Shown piece by piece: positions 18,501-31,556 of a stretch of 64,000 bases of DNA; the stretch's first letter is position 1; each line of letters begins with the position of its first letter. Origin of the DNA: Megachile rotundata (Eukaryota > Arthropoda > Insecta > Hymenoptera > Megachilidae). The DNA lies in the NCBI RefSeq assembly GCF_050947335.1, contig NW_027473350.1, positions 1,240,001 to 1,304,000 on the forward strand, in the 5' to 3' direction. The position numbers were made by a program, and so were the translations under genes. The notes below the pieces were generated by a model. That model worked only from the letters and a program-made list of their open reading frames with translations, was not told the origin of the DNA and searched no databases.

Positions 18501-21224
18501 ATCATACAATCAAAATATTACAATCACAATCATACAATCACAATCATACTATCGCAATCATACAATCACAATCATAAGATCACCATCATACAATCACAAT
18601 CATACAATCATAATCATACAATTACAATCACACAATCACAATCATACAATCACAATCATACAATCACAATCATACAATCACAATCATACAATCACAATCA
18701 TACAATCGCAATCATACAATTACAATCTCCAAAATACAATATCCCAAATACAATCATACAATCAGAATCATATAATCACAATCATACAATCACAATCATA
18801 CAATCACAATCATACAATCACAATCATACTATCACAATTATACAATCATAATCATACAATCACAATCATACAATCACAATCATACAATCACAATCTTACA
18901 ATCACAATCATACTACCACAATCACACAATCACAATCATACAATCACAATCATACAATCAGAATCATACAATCACAATCATACAATCGCAAGCATACAAT
19001 CGCAATCATACAATCACAATCATACAATCACAATCATACAATCGCAATTATACAATTACAATCTCCCAAATACAATCATACAACCACAATCATACAATCA
19101 CAATCATACAATCACAATCATACTATCACAATCATACAATCACAATCATGCAATCACAATCATACAATCATAATCAGACAATGACAATCATACAATCACA
19201 ATCATAGAACCACAATCAGACAATCACAATCATACAATCACAATCATACAATCACAATCATACAATCACAGTCATACAATCACAGTCATACAATCACTAT
19301 CATACTATCACAATCATACAATCACAATCATACAATCGCAATCATACAATCGCAATCACACAATCACAATCATACAATCACAATCATACAATCGCAAGAA
19401 TACAATCACAATCATACAATCACCATCATACAATCACAATCATACAATCGCAATCATACAATTACAATCTCCCAAATACAATCATACAACCACAATCATA
19501 CAATCACAATCATTCAATCACAATCATACTATCACAATCATACAATCACAATCATGCAATCACAATCATACAATCATAATCACACAGTGACAATCATACA
19601 ATCACAATCATACAATCACAATCATACAATCACAATCATACAATCACAATCATAGAACCACAATCAGACAATCACAATCATACAATCACAATCATACAAT
19701 CACAATCATACCATCACAATCATACAATCACAATCATACAATCGCAAGCATACAATCACAATCATACAATCACAATCATACAATCACAATCATACAATCG
19801 CAATCATACAATTACAATCTCCCAAATACAATCATACAACCACAATCATACAATCACAATCATGCAATCACAATCATACTATCACAATCATACAATCACA
19901 ATCATGCAATCACAATCATACAATCATAATCAGACAATGACAATCATACAATCACAATCATACAATCACAATCATACAATCACAATCATAGAACCACAAT
20001 CAGACAATCACAATCATACAATCACAATCATACAATCGCAATCATACAATCACAATCATACAATCACAATCATACAATCACAATCATACAATCACAATCA
20101 TACAATTACAATCACACAATCACAATCATACAATCACAATCATACAATCACAATCATACAATCACAATCATACAATCACAATCATACTATCACAATCACA
20201 CAATCACAATCATACAATCGCAATCAAACAATTACAATCTCCCAAATACAATCATACAACCACAATCATACAATCACAATCATACAATCACAATCATACT
20301 ATCACAATCATACAATCACAATCATGCAATCACAATCATACAATCATAATCAGACAATGACAATCATACAATCACAATCATACAATCACAATCATACAAT
20401 CACAATCATAGAACCACAATCAGACAATCACAATCATACAATCGCAATCATACAATCGCAATCATACAATCACAATCATACAATCATAATCATACAACTA
20501 CAATCACACAATCACAATCATACAATCACAATCATACAATCACAATCATACAATCACAATCATACAATCACAATCATACAATCGCAATCATACAATTACA
20601 ATCTCCAAATTACAATATCCCAAATACAATCATACAATCAGAATCATACAATCACAATCATACAATCACAATCATACAATCACAATCATACTATCACAAT
20701 TATACAATCATAATCATACAATCACAATCATACAATCACAATCTTACAATCACAATCATACTACCACAATCACACAATCACAATCATACAATCACAATCA
20801 TACAATCAGAATCATACAATCACAATCATACAATCGCAAGCATACAATCACAATCATACAATCACAATCATACAATCACAATCATACAATCGCAATCATA
20901 CAATTACAATCTCCCAAATACAATCATACAACCACAATCATACAATCACAATCATACTATCACAATCATACAATCACAATCATGCAATCACAATCATACA
21001 ATCATAATCAGACAATGACAATCATACAATCACAATCATAGAACCACAATCAGACAATCACAATCATACAATCACAATCATACTATCACAATCATACAAT
21101 CACAATCATGCAACCACAATCATACAACCATAATCAGACAATTACAATCATACAATCACAATCATACAATCACAATCATACAATCACAATCATACAATCA
21201 GAATCATACTATCGCAATCATACG
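15541..21224. repeat. 5684-bp higher-order block, copy B
   Basis: Second copy of the 406-unit block. Every recognisable variant of copy A recurs 5684 bp later, for example ATG-containing variants at 10706/16390, 12064/17748 and 14178/19862. A duplication by assembly error is possible in principle. The few substitutions between the copies argue against a simple duplicated contig. Confidence 0.92.
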
Positions 21225-22526
21225 ATCACAATCATACCATCACAATCATACAATCACAACCATACAATCAGAATCATACAATCACAATCATACAATCATA
21301 ATCATACAATCACAATCATACAATCGCAATCATACAATCACAATATTACAATCACAATCATACAATCACAATCGTACTATCGCAATCATACAATCACAAT
21401 CATACCATCACCATCATACAATCACAATCATACAATCATAATCATACAATTACAATCATTCAATCACAATCGTACAATCACAATCATACAATCACAATCA
21501 TACAATCACAATCATACAATCGCAATCATACAATTACAATCTCCAAAATACAATCTCCCAAATACAATCATACAATCAGAATCATACAATCACAATCATA
21601 CAATCACAATCATACAATCACAATCATACTATCACAATCATGCAATCATAATCATACCATCACAATCATACAATTACAATCATACAATCACAATCATACA
21701 ATCACAATCCTAAGATCACAATCATACAATCACAATCACACAATCACAATCATACAATCACAATCATACAATCACAATCATACAATCACAATCATACAAT
21801 CACAATCAGACAATCGCAAGCTTACAATCACAATCATACAATCACAATCATACAATCACAATCATACAATCACAATCATACAATCACAATTATACAATCA
21901 CAATCATACTATCACAATCATACAATCGCAAGCATACAATCACATTCATACAATCACAATCATACCATCGCAATCATACAATTACAATCTCCCAAATACA
22001 ATCATACAATCACAATCATACAATCACAATCATACAATCACAATCATACAATCAAAATCATACAATCACAATCATACAATCACAATCGTGCAATCACTGT
22101 CATACAATCGCAATCATACAATCGCAATCATATAATCGCAATCATACAATCACAATCATACAATCGCAAGCATACAATCACAATCATACAATCACAATCA
22201 TACAATCGCAATCATACAATTACAATCTCCCAAATACAATCATACAATCACAATCATACAATCACAATCGTACTATCACAATCATTTAATCACAATCATG
22301 CAATCACAATCATACAATCATAATCATACAATCACAATCATACAATCACAATCATACAATCACAATCATACAATCACAATCATACAATCCCAATCATACA
22401 ATTGCAATCTCCCAAATACAATCATACAATCACAATCATACACTCACAATCATTCAATCACAATCATACAATCACAATCATACGATCACAATCATACAAT
22501 TACTACTATACAATCACAATCATACA

Positions 22527-22834
22527 AATACCATCTTACAATCACAATCATACAATCACAATCATACAATCACAATCATACAATCACAATCATACAATCA
22601 AAATCATACAATCGCAATCATACAATCACAATCGTGCAATCACAATCATACAATCGCAATCATACAATCGCAATCATACAAATACCATCTTACAATCACA
22701 ATCATACAATCACAATCATACAATCACAATCATACAATCACAATCATACAATCAAAATCATACAATCGCAATCATACAATCACAATCGTGCAATCAAAAT
22801 CATACAATCGCAATCATACAATCGCAATCATACA
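22527..22834. repeat. 154-bp (11-unit) local tandem duplication
   Basis: The AAATACCATCTTAC variant and the ten following units occur twice in succession, 154 bp apart (11 units). The CGTGCAATCACAATC variant of the first copy reads CGTGCAATCAAAATC in the second. It shows that duplications also occur at a scale of a few units. Confidence 0.8.
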
Positions 22835-24550
22835 ATCACAATCATACAATCACAATCATACAATCACAATCATACAATCACAATCATACAATCACAATCA
22901 AACAATCACAATCATACTACCGCAATCATACAATCACAATCATACCATCACAATCATACAATTACAATCATACAATCACAATCATACAATCACTATCATA
23001 CAATCAAAACCATACAATCGCAATCATACTATCACAATCATACAATCAAAATCATACAATCACAATCATACAATCACAATCATACAATCACAATCATACT
23101 ATCACAATCATACAATCACAATCATGCAACCACAATCATACAACCATAATCAGACAATTACAATCATACAATCACAATCATACAATCACAATCATACAAT
23201 CACAATCATACAATCAGAATCATACTATCGCAATCATACGATCACAATCATACCATCACAATCATACAATCACAACCATACAATCAGAATCATACAATCA
23301 CAATCATACAATCATAATCATACAATCACAATCATACAATCGCAATCATACAATCACAATATTACAATCACAATCATACAATCACAATCGTACTATCGCA
23401 ATCATACAATCACAATCATACCATCACCATCATACAATCACAATCATACAATCATAATCATACAATTACAATCATTCAATCACAATCGTACAATCACAAT
23501 CATACAATCACAATCATACAATCACAATCATACAATCGCAATCATACAATTACAATCTCCAAAATACAATCTCCCAAATACAATCATACAATCAGAATCA
23601 TACAATCACAATCATACAATCACAATCATACAATCACAATCATACTATCACAATCATGCAATCATAATCATACAATCACAGTCATACAATCACAATCGTA
23701 CAATCACAGTCATACAATCACAATCTTACAATCACAATCGTACTATCACAATCACACAATCACAGTCATACAATCACAATCATACAATCACAACCATACA
23801 ATCACAATCATACAATCACAATCATACAATCACAATCATACAATCACAATCATGCAATCACAATCATACAATCATAATCATACAATGACAATCATACAAT
23901 CACAATCATACAATCAATCATACAATCACAATCATACGTTCACAATCAGACAATCACAATCATACCATCACCATCATACAATCGCAATCATACAATTACA
24001 ATCTCCAAAATACAATATCCCAAATACAATCATACAATCAGAATCATACAATCACAATCATACAATCACAATCATACAATCACAATCATACTATCACAAT
24101 CATACAATCATAATCATACAATCACAATCATACAATCACAATCATACAATCACAGTCATACAATCACAATCTTACAATCACAATCATACTATCACAATCA
24201 CACAATCACAATCATACAATGACAATCATACAATCAGAATCATACAATCACAACCGTACAATCGCAAGCATACAATCACAGTCATACAATCACCATCATA
24301 CAATCACAATCATACAATCGCAATCATACAATTACAATCTCCCAAATACAATCATACAACCACAATCATACAATCACAATCATGCAATCACAATCATACA
24401 ATCATAATCAGACAATGACAATCATACAATCACAATCATACAATCACAATCATACAATCACAATCATAGAACCACAATCAGACAATCACAATCATACAAT
24501 CACAATCATACAATCACAATCATACAATCACAATCATACTATCACAATCA
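22681..24550. repeat. satellite block duplicated from 8.0-9.9 kb (copy 2)
   Basis: Partner of the block at 8025-9900, with the same order of variants including the 12-bp short unit. It lies beyond the A/B tandem pair, so the left arm is a mosaic of nested block duplications. Boundaries are approximate. Confidence 0.75.
23910..23921. repeat. 12-bp short unit (phase break 3)
   Basis: Third ACAATCAATCAT unit. No further phase break was found from here to the end of the window once the retrotransposon is removed. Confidence 0.93.
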
Positions 24551-27500
24551 TACTATCACAATCATACAATCACAATCATACAATCGCAAGCATACAATCA
24601 CAATCATACAATCACAATCATACAATCACAATCATACAATCGCAATCATACAATTACAATCTCCCAAATACAATCATACAACCACAATCATACAATCACA
24701 ATCATACTATCGCAATCATACAATCACAATCATAGCATCACAATCATACAATTACAATCATACAATCACAATCATACAATCACAATCCTAAGATCACAAT
24801 CATACAATCACAATCACACAATCACAATCATACAATCACAATCATACAATCACAATCATACAATCACAATCATACAATCGCAAGCTTACAATCACAATCA
24901 TACAATCACAATCATACAATCACAATCATACAATCACAATTATACAATCACAATCATACTATCACAATCATACAATCGCAAGCATACAATCACATTCATA
25001 CAATCACAATCATACCATCGCAATCATACAATTACAATCTCCCAAATACAATCATACAATCACAATCATACAATCACAATCATACAATCACAATCATACA
25101 ATCAAAATCATACAATCGCAATCATACAATTACAATCTCCCAAATACAATCATACAATCACAATCATACAATCACAATCGTACTATCACAATCATTCAAT
25201 CACAATCATGCAATCACAATCATACAATCATAATCATACAATCACAATCATACAATCACAATCATACACTCACAATCATTCAATCACAATCATACAATCA
25301 CAATCATACGATCACAATCATACAATTACTACTATACAATCACAATCATACAAATACCATCTTACAATCACAATCATACAATCACAATCATACAATCACA
25401 ATCATACAATCACAATCATACAATCAAAATCATACAATCGCAATCATACAATCACAATCGTGCAATCACAATCATACAATCGCAATCATACAATCGCAAT
25501 CATACAATCACAATCATACAATCACAATCATACAATCACAATCATACAATCACAATCATACAATCACAATCAAACAATCACAATCATACTACCGCAATCA
25601 TACAATCACAATCATACCATCACAATCATACAATTACAATCATACAATCACAATCATACAATCACTATCATACAATCAAAACCATACAATCGCAATCATA
25701 CTATCACAATCATACAATCAAAATCATACAATCACAATCATACAATCACAATCATACAATCACAATCATACTATCACAATCATACACTCACAATCATGCA
25801 ACCACAATCATACAACCATAATCAGACAATTACAATCATACAATCACAATCATACAATCACAATCATACAATCACAATCATACAATCACAATCATACAAT
25901 CACAATCGTACAATCACAATCATACAATCACAGTCGTACGATCAGAGTCATACAATCACAATCATACTATCACAATCATACAATCACAATCATACAATCA
26001 CAATCATACAATCGCAATCATACAATCACAATCACACAATCACAATCATACAATCGCAATCATACAGTCACTATCATACAATCACAATCATACAGTCACA
26101 ATCATACTATCGCAATCATACGATCACAATCATACCATCACAATCATACAATCACAACCATACAATCAGAATCATACAATCACAATCATACAATCATAAT
26201 CATTCAATCACAATCATACAATCGCAATCATACAATCACAATATTACAATCACAATCATACAATCACAATCGTACTATCGCAATCATACAATCACAATCA
26301 TACCATCACCATCATACAATCACAATCATACAATCATAATCATACAATTACAATCATACAATCACAATCATACAATCACAATCATACAATCACAATCATA
26401 CAATCACAATCATACAATCGCAATCATACAATTACAATCTCCAAAATACAATCTCCCAAATACAATCATACAATCAGAATCATACAATCACAATCATACA
26501 ATCACAATCATACAATCACAATCATACTATCACAATCATACAATCATAATCATACAATCACAATCATACAATCACAATCGTACAATCACAGTCATACAGT
26601 CACAATCTTACAATCACAATCATACTATCACAATCACACAATCACAATCATACAATCACAATCATACAATCACAATCATACAATTACAATCACACAATCA
26701 CAATCATACAATCACAATCATACAATCAGAATCGTACAATCACAATCATACAATCACAATCTTCCAGTCACAATCATACAATCACAATCATACAATCATA
26801 ATCATACAATCACAATCATACAATCACAATCATACAATCACAATCATACTATCACAATCATACAATCATAATCATACAATCACAATCATACAATCACAAT
26901 CGTACAATCACAGTCATACAGTCACAATCTTACAATCACAATCATACTATCACAATCATACAATCATAATCATACAATCACAATCATACAATCACAATCA
27001 TACTATCGCATTCATACAATCACAATCATACCATCACAATCATACCATCACAATCATACAATTACAATCATACAATCACAATCATACAATCACAATCATA
27101 CAATCACAATCATAAGATCACAATCATACAATCACAATCACACAATCACAATCATACAATCACAATCATAGAATCAGAATCATACAATCACAATCATACA
27201 ACCACAGTCAGACAATCACAATCATACAATCACAATCATACAAACACAATCATACAATCGCAGTCATACAATCACAGTCATACAATCACAATTATACTAT
27301 CACAATCATACAATCACAATCATACAACCACAATCAGACAATCACAGTCATACAATCACAATCATACAATCACAATCATACAATCACAGTCATACAATCA
27401 CAGTCATACAATCACAATCATACTATCACAATCATAAAATCACAATCATACAATCACAATCATACAATCCTAATCATACAATCACAATCATACAATCGCA

Positions 27501-29043
27501 ATCATACAATCAAAATATTACAATCACAATCATACAATCACAATCATACTATCGCAATCATACAATCACAATCATAAGATCACCATCATACAATCACAAT
27601 CATACAATCATAATCATACAATTACAATCACACAATCACAATCATACAATCACAATCATACAATCACAATCATACAATCACAATCATACAATCACAATCA
27701 TACAATCGCAATCATACAATTACAATCTCCAAAATACAATATCCCAAATACAATCATACAATCAGAATCATACAATCACAATCATACAATCACAATCATA
27801 CAATCACAATCATACAGTCACAATCATACTATCACAATTATACAATCATAATCATACAATCACAATCATACAATCACAATCATACAATCACAATCTTACA
27901 ATCACAATCATACTACCACAATCACACAATCACAATCATACAATCACAATCATACAATCAGAATCATACAATCACAATCATACAATCGCAAGCATACAAT
28001 CGCAATCATACAATCACAATCATACAATCACAATCATACAATCGCAATTATACAATTACAATCTCCCAAATACAATCATACAACCACAATCATACAATCA
28101 CAATCATACAATCACAATCATACTATCACAATCATACAATCACAATCATGCAATCACAATCATACAATCATAATCAGACAATGACAATCATACAATCACA
28201 ATCATAGAACCACAATCAGACAATCACAATCATACAATCACAATCATACAATCACAATCATACAATCACAGTCATACAATCACAGTCATACAATCACTAT
28301 CATACTATCACAATCATACAATCACAATCATACAATCGCAATCATACAATCGCAATCACACAATCACAATCATACAATCACAATCATACAATCGCAAGAA
28401 TACAATCACAATCATACAATCACCATCATACAATCACAATCATACAATCGCAATCATACAATTACAATCTCCCAAATACAATCATACAACCACAATCATA
28501 CAATCACAATCATTCAATCACAATCATACTATCACAATCATACAATCACAATCATGCAATCACAATCATACAATCATAATCACACAGTGACAATCATACA
28601 ATCACAATCATACAATCACAATCATACAATCATAATCATACAATCACAATCATAGAACCACAATCAGACAATCACAATCATACAATCACAATCATACAAT
28701 CACAATCATACCATCACAATCATACAATCACAATCATACAATCGCAAGCATACAATCACAATCATACAATCACAATCATACAATCACAATCATACAATCG
28801 CAATCATACAATTACAATCTCCCAAATACAATCATACAACCACAATCATACAATCACAATCATACAATCACAATCATACTATCACAATCATACAATCACA
28901 ATCATGCAATCACAATCATACAATCATAATCAGACAATGACAATCATACAATCACAATCATACAATCACAATCATACAATCACAATCATAGAACCACAAT
29001 CAGACAATCACAATCATACAATCACAATCATACAATCGCAATC

Positions 29044-29047
29044 ATAC
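29044..29047. other. target site duplication, left copy (ATAC)
   Basis: ATAC lies directly before the TG of the left LTR and is repeated directly after the CA of the right LTR (39953-39956). Removing the element and one ATAC restores unbroken 14-bp units. For example, the distance from the variant at 25208 to that at 41479 is 16271 bp. Less 10909 bp, this is 5362, which is 383 units. Confidence 0.92.
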
Positions 29048-29218
29048 TGCTACACGGTATTTCGCGGCTAGCTCGGTAACGGCCCGCGACCCCGCTTCGC
29101 TCGCGAATTCTCGATCGGCCCCTCTTGACCGTGCCCGCGACGATGACCGCCGCGGCGCCTCCGCGGATTCGCGAGCGCGTAGCACTTCGGCGCCCGATCC
29201 GAACCCGTTCGATATCGC

Positions 29219-29229
29219 TTTATTTTATT
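29219..29229 (-). terminator. candidate poly(A) signals near the LTR 3' end
   Basis: Two overlapping AATAAA hexamers on the minus strand lie about 170 nt before the end of the LTR. Another AATAAA is further upstream (29514-29519). One of these probably ends the element RNA in the 3' LTR. The sequence alone does not decide which. Confidence 0.45.
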
Positions 29230-29513
29230 TGAAAATTGGGCGCCAGACGCTTCTCAGCGTCGCGATAAAGAACTTAGACGCGAAACGAGACTCTATAGCG
29301 GAAAGATGGGAAAATCGTGTATGTCGATCTCGGAAGAGCGCGGAAGATTCGAATCGGCGGCGGAACGGCTCGGTAGCTCAGTATCCGAACGCGATGGTAG
29401 AGTGGCGGGATTCTTTAAGGGTAAAGGAGCTAGACGCGGAGGCGGACGAGAGTACGTGATTCGGGATAATTCGCGAGAAACCTCAAGTTAGCGGTATTTG
29501 TTAACAGCGGTGT

Positions 29514-29519
29514 TTTATT
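29514..29519 (-). terminator. alternative AATAAA poly(A) signal in the 3' LTR
   Basis: Minus-strand AATAAA about 345 nt downstream of the TATA-like box of the same LTR. It would give an R region of roughly 300 nt if used. The 5' LTR has the same hexamer at 38495-38500. Confidence 0.4.
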
Positions 29520-29780
29520 TAATATCTAAGTAACCTAGGCGTACAGTGTGATCCAGTATCGGAATTTGATTTAACCGTAACGTTCTCGGCGGAAGGCCGA
29601 GACACGAACTCCGCGAGATTTTAACCACGGAAGCGAAATATGCAAGTTCCTAAGCGGAATACAATCTTTGATATTTCCTCGATTCCCGGAACGGTACGCG
29701 ACGCAACTAATTTAACGGAAACGCAACGCAAATACTTAACCAAACGCGACGCAATTATTCTAACGGAACGCAACGCGGCG

Positions 29781-29820
29781 AAACGCGACGAGACGCGACG
29801 AGACGCGACGGGACGCGACG
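29781..29820. repeat. four 10-bp tandem repeats in the LTR
   Basis: There are four successive copies of a 10-mer close to AGACGCGACG, within a wider stretch (about 29695-29870) rich in ACGCAAC and ACGCGAC. The second LTR has the same array at 38762-38801. It lies shortly downstream of the TATA-like box in element sense, so it would be in the transcribed 5' part of the RNA. Confidence 0.85.
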
Positions 29821-30130
29821 TAACGCAATTATCTAAACGCAACGGAATCTAACGCACTTAGTTTTATACGAGACGCGATTTAATTCTACACGCGGAACGA
29901 TTCTGTATCGGCGACCGTCTAGAGAGAGAAAGCGAGAAGTTACGCGACAAACACGAAATGTCCGGTACGACACCATGCACTTACGTTCTACTCCCGTACC
30001 AAGAGTTCGCGAAATCGAGACGTGGGAGGGTACAATATTGTCAAAGGCCTACTCGAGACGATACTTTAATTGTAGCTTACGCTGTACCATTCCCCGATAC
30101 AGGTTCGGTGATCCGGCCGAGTGGCGATTC

Positions 30131-30153
30131 GAGAGATCGCGAAGCGATCTCTC
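30131..30153. other. perfect 10-bp hairpin in the 3' LTR
   Basis: The arms GAGAGATCGC and GCGATCTCTC are perfect reverse complements around a 3-nt GAA loop. The other LTR has it at 39112-39134. A long perfect stem with a short loop in U3 could bind a dimeric factor or fold in RNA. No function is shown. Confidence 0.85.
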
Positions 30154-30589
30154 GACGACACGAAAAAGTCCGGACGTCGGGATCCGCGACCGTCCCGGAC
30201 AGGGGCCCCCGGGTTTCTTTACCCTTCTAACTTAAGCTAATTTCCCTACGATACAAAGCCACTCCGGTCACACTTTGCAGAACCTGCCCGTGAATGGCAA
30301 GCCAGGTGATCTACAACCCACGATATGACGATCTCGATTTCGCGCTCTTTACAACGATATGGCGGTAATTGAGGGGGCTTACCAAGGTGTCCAGGCACAG
30401 GTCGCAGCGGAATCGGGATTCGATACTTTTCCTCACGGAACGATAATACTGATTTTTCTTTGAAACAAACTGAGGCAAATGCCGAATACAGAATAAGAAT
30501 CCGCGAGCCCTTGCGCCGGTATTAGGACACCTCGTAGCCTACCCCCACCCTCTGCCGGAGTTTCCGAATTCTATCGAAGTCTTCTTCGG

Positions 30590-30801
30590 CAGGGCTTCTT
30601 CCGTCTCCGCAGCCTCTCTTCTTCTGTCGTAGGGCCGGAGCGGGGAAGCGGCAGGGAATCGGCACTTTCCTTCGGCGTACGTCGGTAGCTCGCTGGGTTC
30701 TCTCCTCTTACTCCGCTGCCTCTCTTCGTCTATCGGAGGGTCCGAGCGGGGTAGCGGCAGAGCAGCGGCGTTTTCCCTCGACGTACGTCGCTCCTTCGTT
30801 G
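30590..30801. repeat. diverged 106-bp tandem duplication in U3
   Basis: Two adjacent segments match imperfectly at a spacing of 106 bp: the string GCCTCTCTT begins at 30612 and again at 30718. Each is followed by a GAGCGGGG(A/T)AGCGGCAG block and a (G/A)CGTACGTCG block. The second LTR has it at 39571-39782. Repeated segments in U3 are often enhancer or silencer elements. Here that is only an inference. Confidence 0.8.
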
Positions 30802-30944
30802 ACCGTGACGTCATTCTCCGGCGGTACATATGGAATAGTATAGCGACAGAATTTGTTCTTACGATAGTATACGCGCTTCGTTCTCTCTCTAGACGGTATT
30901 TGACTGCGACCTATGACCCGTCCGGTCTCCCGGGGAGGCTCCTT

Positions 30945-30970
30945 GTGACGGGTATAAAATACCACGTCAC
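30945..30970. other. terminal palindrome at the U3 edge
   Basis: GTGAC and GTCAC flank an inner pair, GGTAT and ATACC, separated by three A. The palindrome ends one base before the LTR boundary, so the integrase-processed end of the element lies in a foldable sequence. The copy in the other LTR is at 39926-39951. The plus strand contains TATAAAATA. Confidence 0.8.
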
Positions 30971-30971
30971 A

Positions 30972-30985
30972 ACTCCCCCCCCCTT
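30972..30985 (-). other. polypurine tract
   Basis: In element sense this is AAGGGGGGGGGAGT, with nine G in a row, directly beside the first base of the 3' LTR. Position and composition fit the primer for plus-strand DNA synthesis by reverse transcriptase. Confidence 0.88.
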
Positions 30986-31556
30986 ACGGAAGACCGGAAC
31001 GGTCGAACGAAAATCAAAGCAATGCATCTGTGTGCGGTCATACTGATCGAAATACCCGCGCACCTGTGCGGGACAACTTGGCAACCCCTCGCGGGAGAGA
31101 ACGAAAGTGCGGTAGTGAACTTCTTTTATTGGACAAATACAACAACCCAAATAAAAGGGAAAGAGAAGAAAATTGAAAGAAACGTACGCGAATTACCATA
31201 TGGTCCGAATTATTACGATACATTAATACATTACTTACCGTGTTTGTCTGCTTCTCCTCCTTCGCTTTCTCTGCTCCTATACCTATCGCTCGCGATTTCA
31301 CCCGGTATTATCTAGTCTAATGTCCGCGGAATTGTTCGCTGCGTACGGATCGCCTATTTCCTATCGATATGTATTGCGAGAAAAATAGAGAAAGAATACG
31401 AGACGGGTAAGGTGTCAGCAGTACCGTTGTACCGAATAATGTCGCTGTAGACTCCAGGTATAGAAAAATAAAAACTACTTTATTGTGAACGGTATTGTCC
31501 GCCACGGAATCTCCGGCAGTTCTTCACGCCGCGGAAGTGTTTTGCGACGGTACTTT
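30986..31556 (-). other. non-coding stretch between ORF3 and PPT
   Basis: These 571 bp carry no convincing gene. Short frames on both strands lack recognisable domains. A minus-strand AATAAA at 31479-31484 follows the ORF3 stop by about 70 nt and could be an internal poly(A) signal. Confidence 0.6.

Larger units (their letters stand above)
1..29047. repeat. 14-bp satellite array, left arm
   Basis: This is a continuous tandem array of ACAATCACAATCAT and its point variants, roughly 2070 units. The unit itself is two ACAATC hexamers plus AT. The plus strand is almost free of G: the consensus is 7 A, 4 C, 3 T and 0 G. Common variants are GCAATCAT, CAGAATCAT, CACAGTCAT, CATGCAATC and CATACTATC. 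Unit phase is conserved throughout except at three 12-bp units. Distances between recurrent ATG-containing variants (1036, 1400, 3976, 5054, 5794, 7796, 10706, 16390, 22298) are exact multiples of 14, or multiples plus 12 when a 12-bp unit lies between. No gene, RNA gene or other mobile element is visible. Minus-strand frames are closed by TGA about every 42 bp. Confidence 0.98.
29048..30971 (-). repeat. 3' LTR (1924 bp)
   Basis: The LTR is bounded in element sense by TGTGAC and GTAGCA, so it has TG...CA ends. It is repeated exactly 8981 bp away at 38029-39952. I compared the two line by line and saw no difference. The short open frames inside it recur identically in both copies, have no recognisable domains and are not called as genes. 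It holds candidate poly(A) signals, a TATA-like box, a 10-bp tandem repeat, a strong hairpin and a diverged 106-bp duplication. Confidence 0.97.

Noticed and set aside
15541..21224. Treating the 5684-bp duplication purely as an assembly error
   Set aside because: It cannot be excluded, but substitutions between copies (13089/18773 and 13170/18854) and the one-unit-sized junction favour a real duplication.
25208..27115. Long plus-strand open frames in the satellite (up to 635 codons)
   Set aside because: They follow from the 14-bp unit having no stop in any plus frame. The same peptide arises in all three frames and starts only at chance A-to-G variants. There is no domain, gene-like boundary or regulatory context.
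1..29047. CRISPR-like array of short direct repeats
   Set aside because: Units are contiguous with no spacers, and the unit is 14 bp. The window is eukaryotic and no cas genes are present.
29229..29459. Short open frames within the LTRs, repeated at 38210-38440 and elsewhere
   Set aside because: They are duplicated only because the LTRs are identical. They are short, overlap one another and lack domains.
30973..30985. G-quadruplex in the polypurine tract
   Set aside because: It is a single run of nine G without the further runs needed. The PPT role explains it.
31022..31315. Plus-strand open frames inside the retrotransposon (for example 31022-31315, 31993-32304, 35700-36182)
   Set aside because: They are shadows of minus-strand genes or chance frames in CpG-rich sequence, with no recognisable domain.
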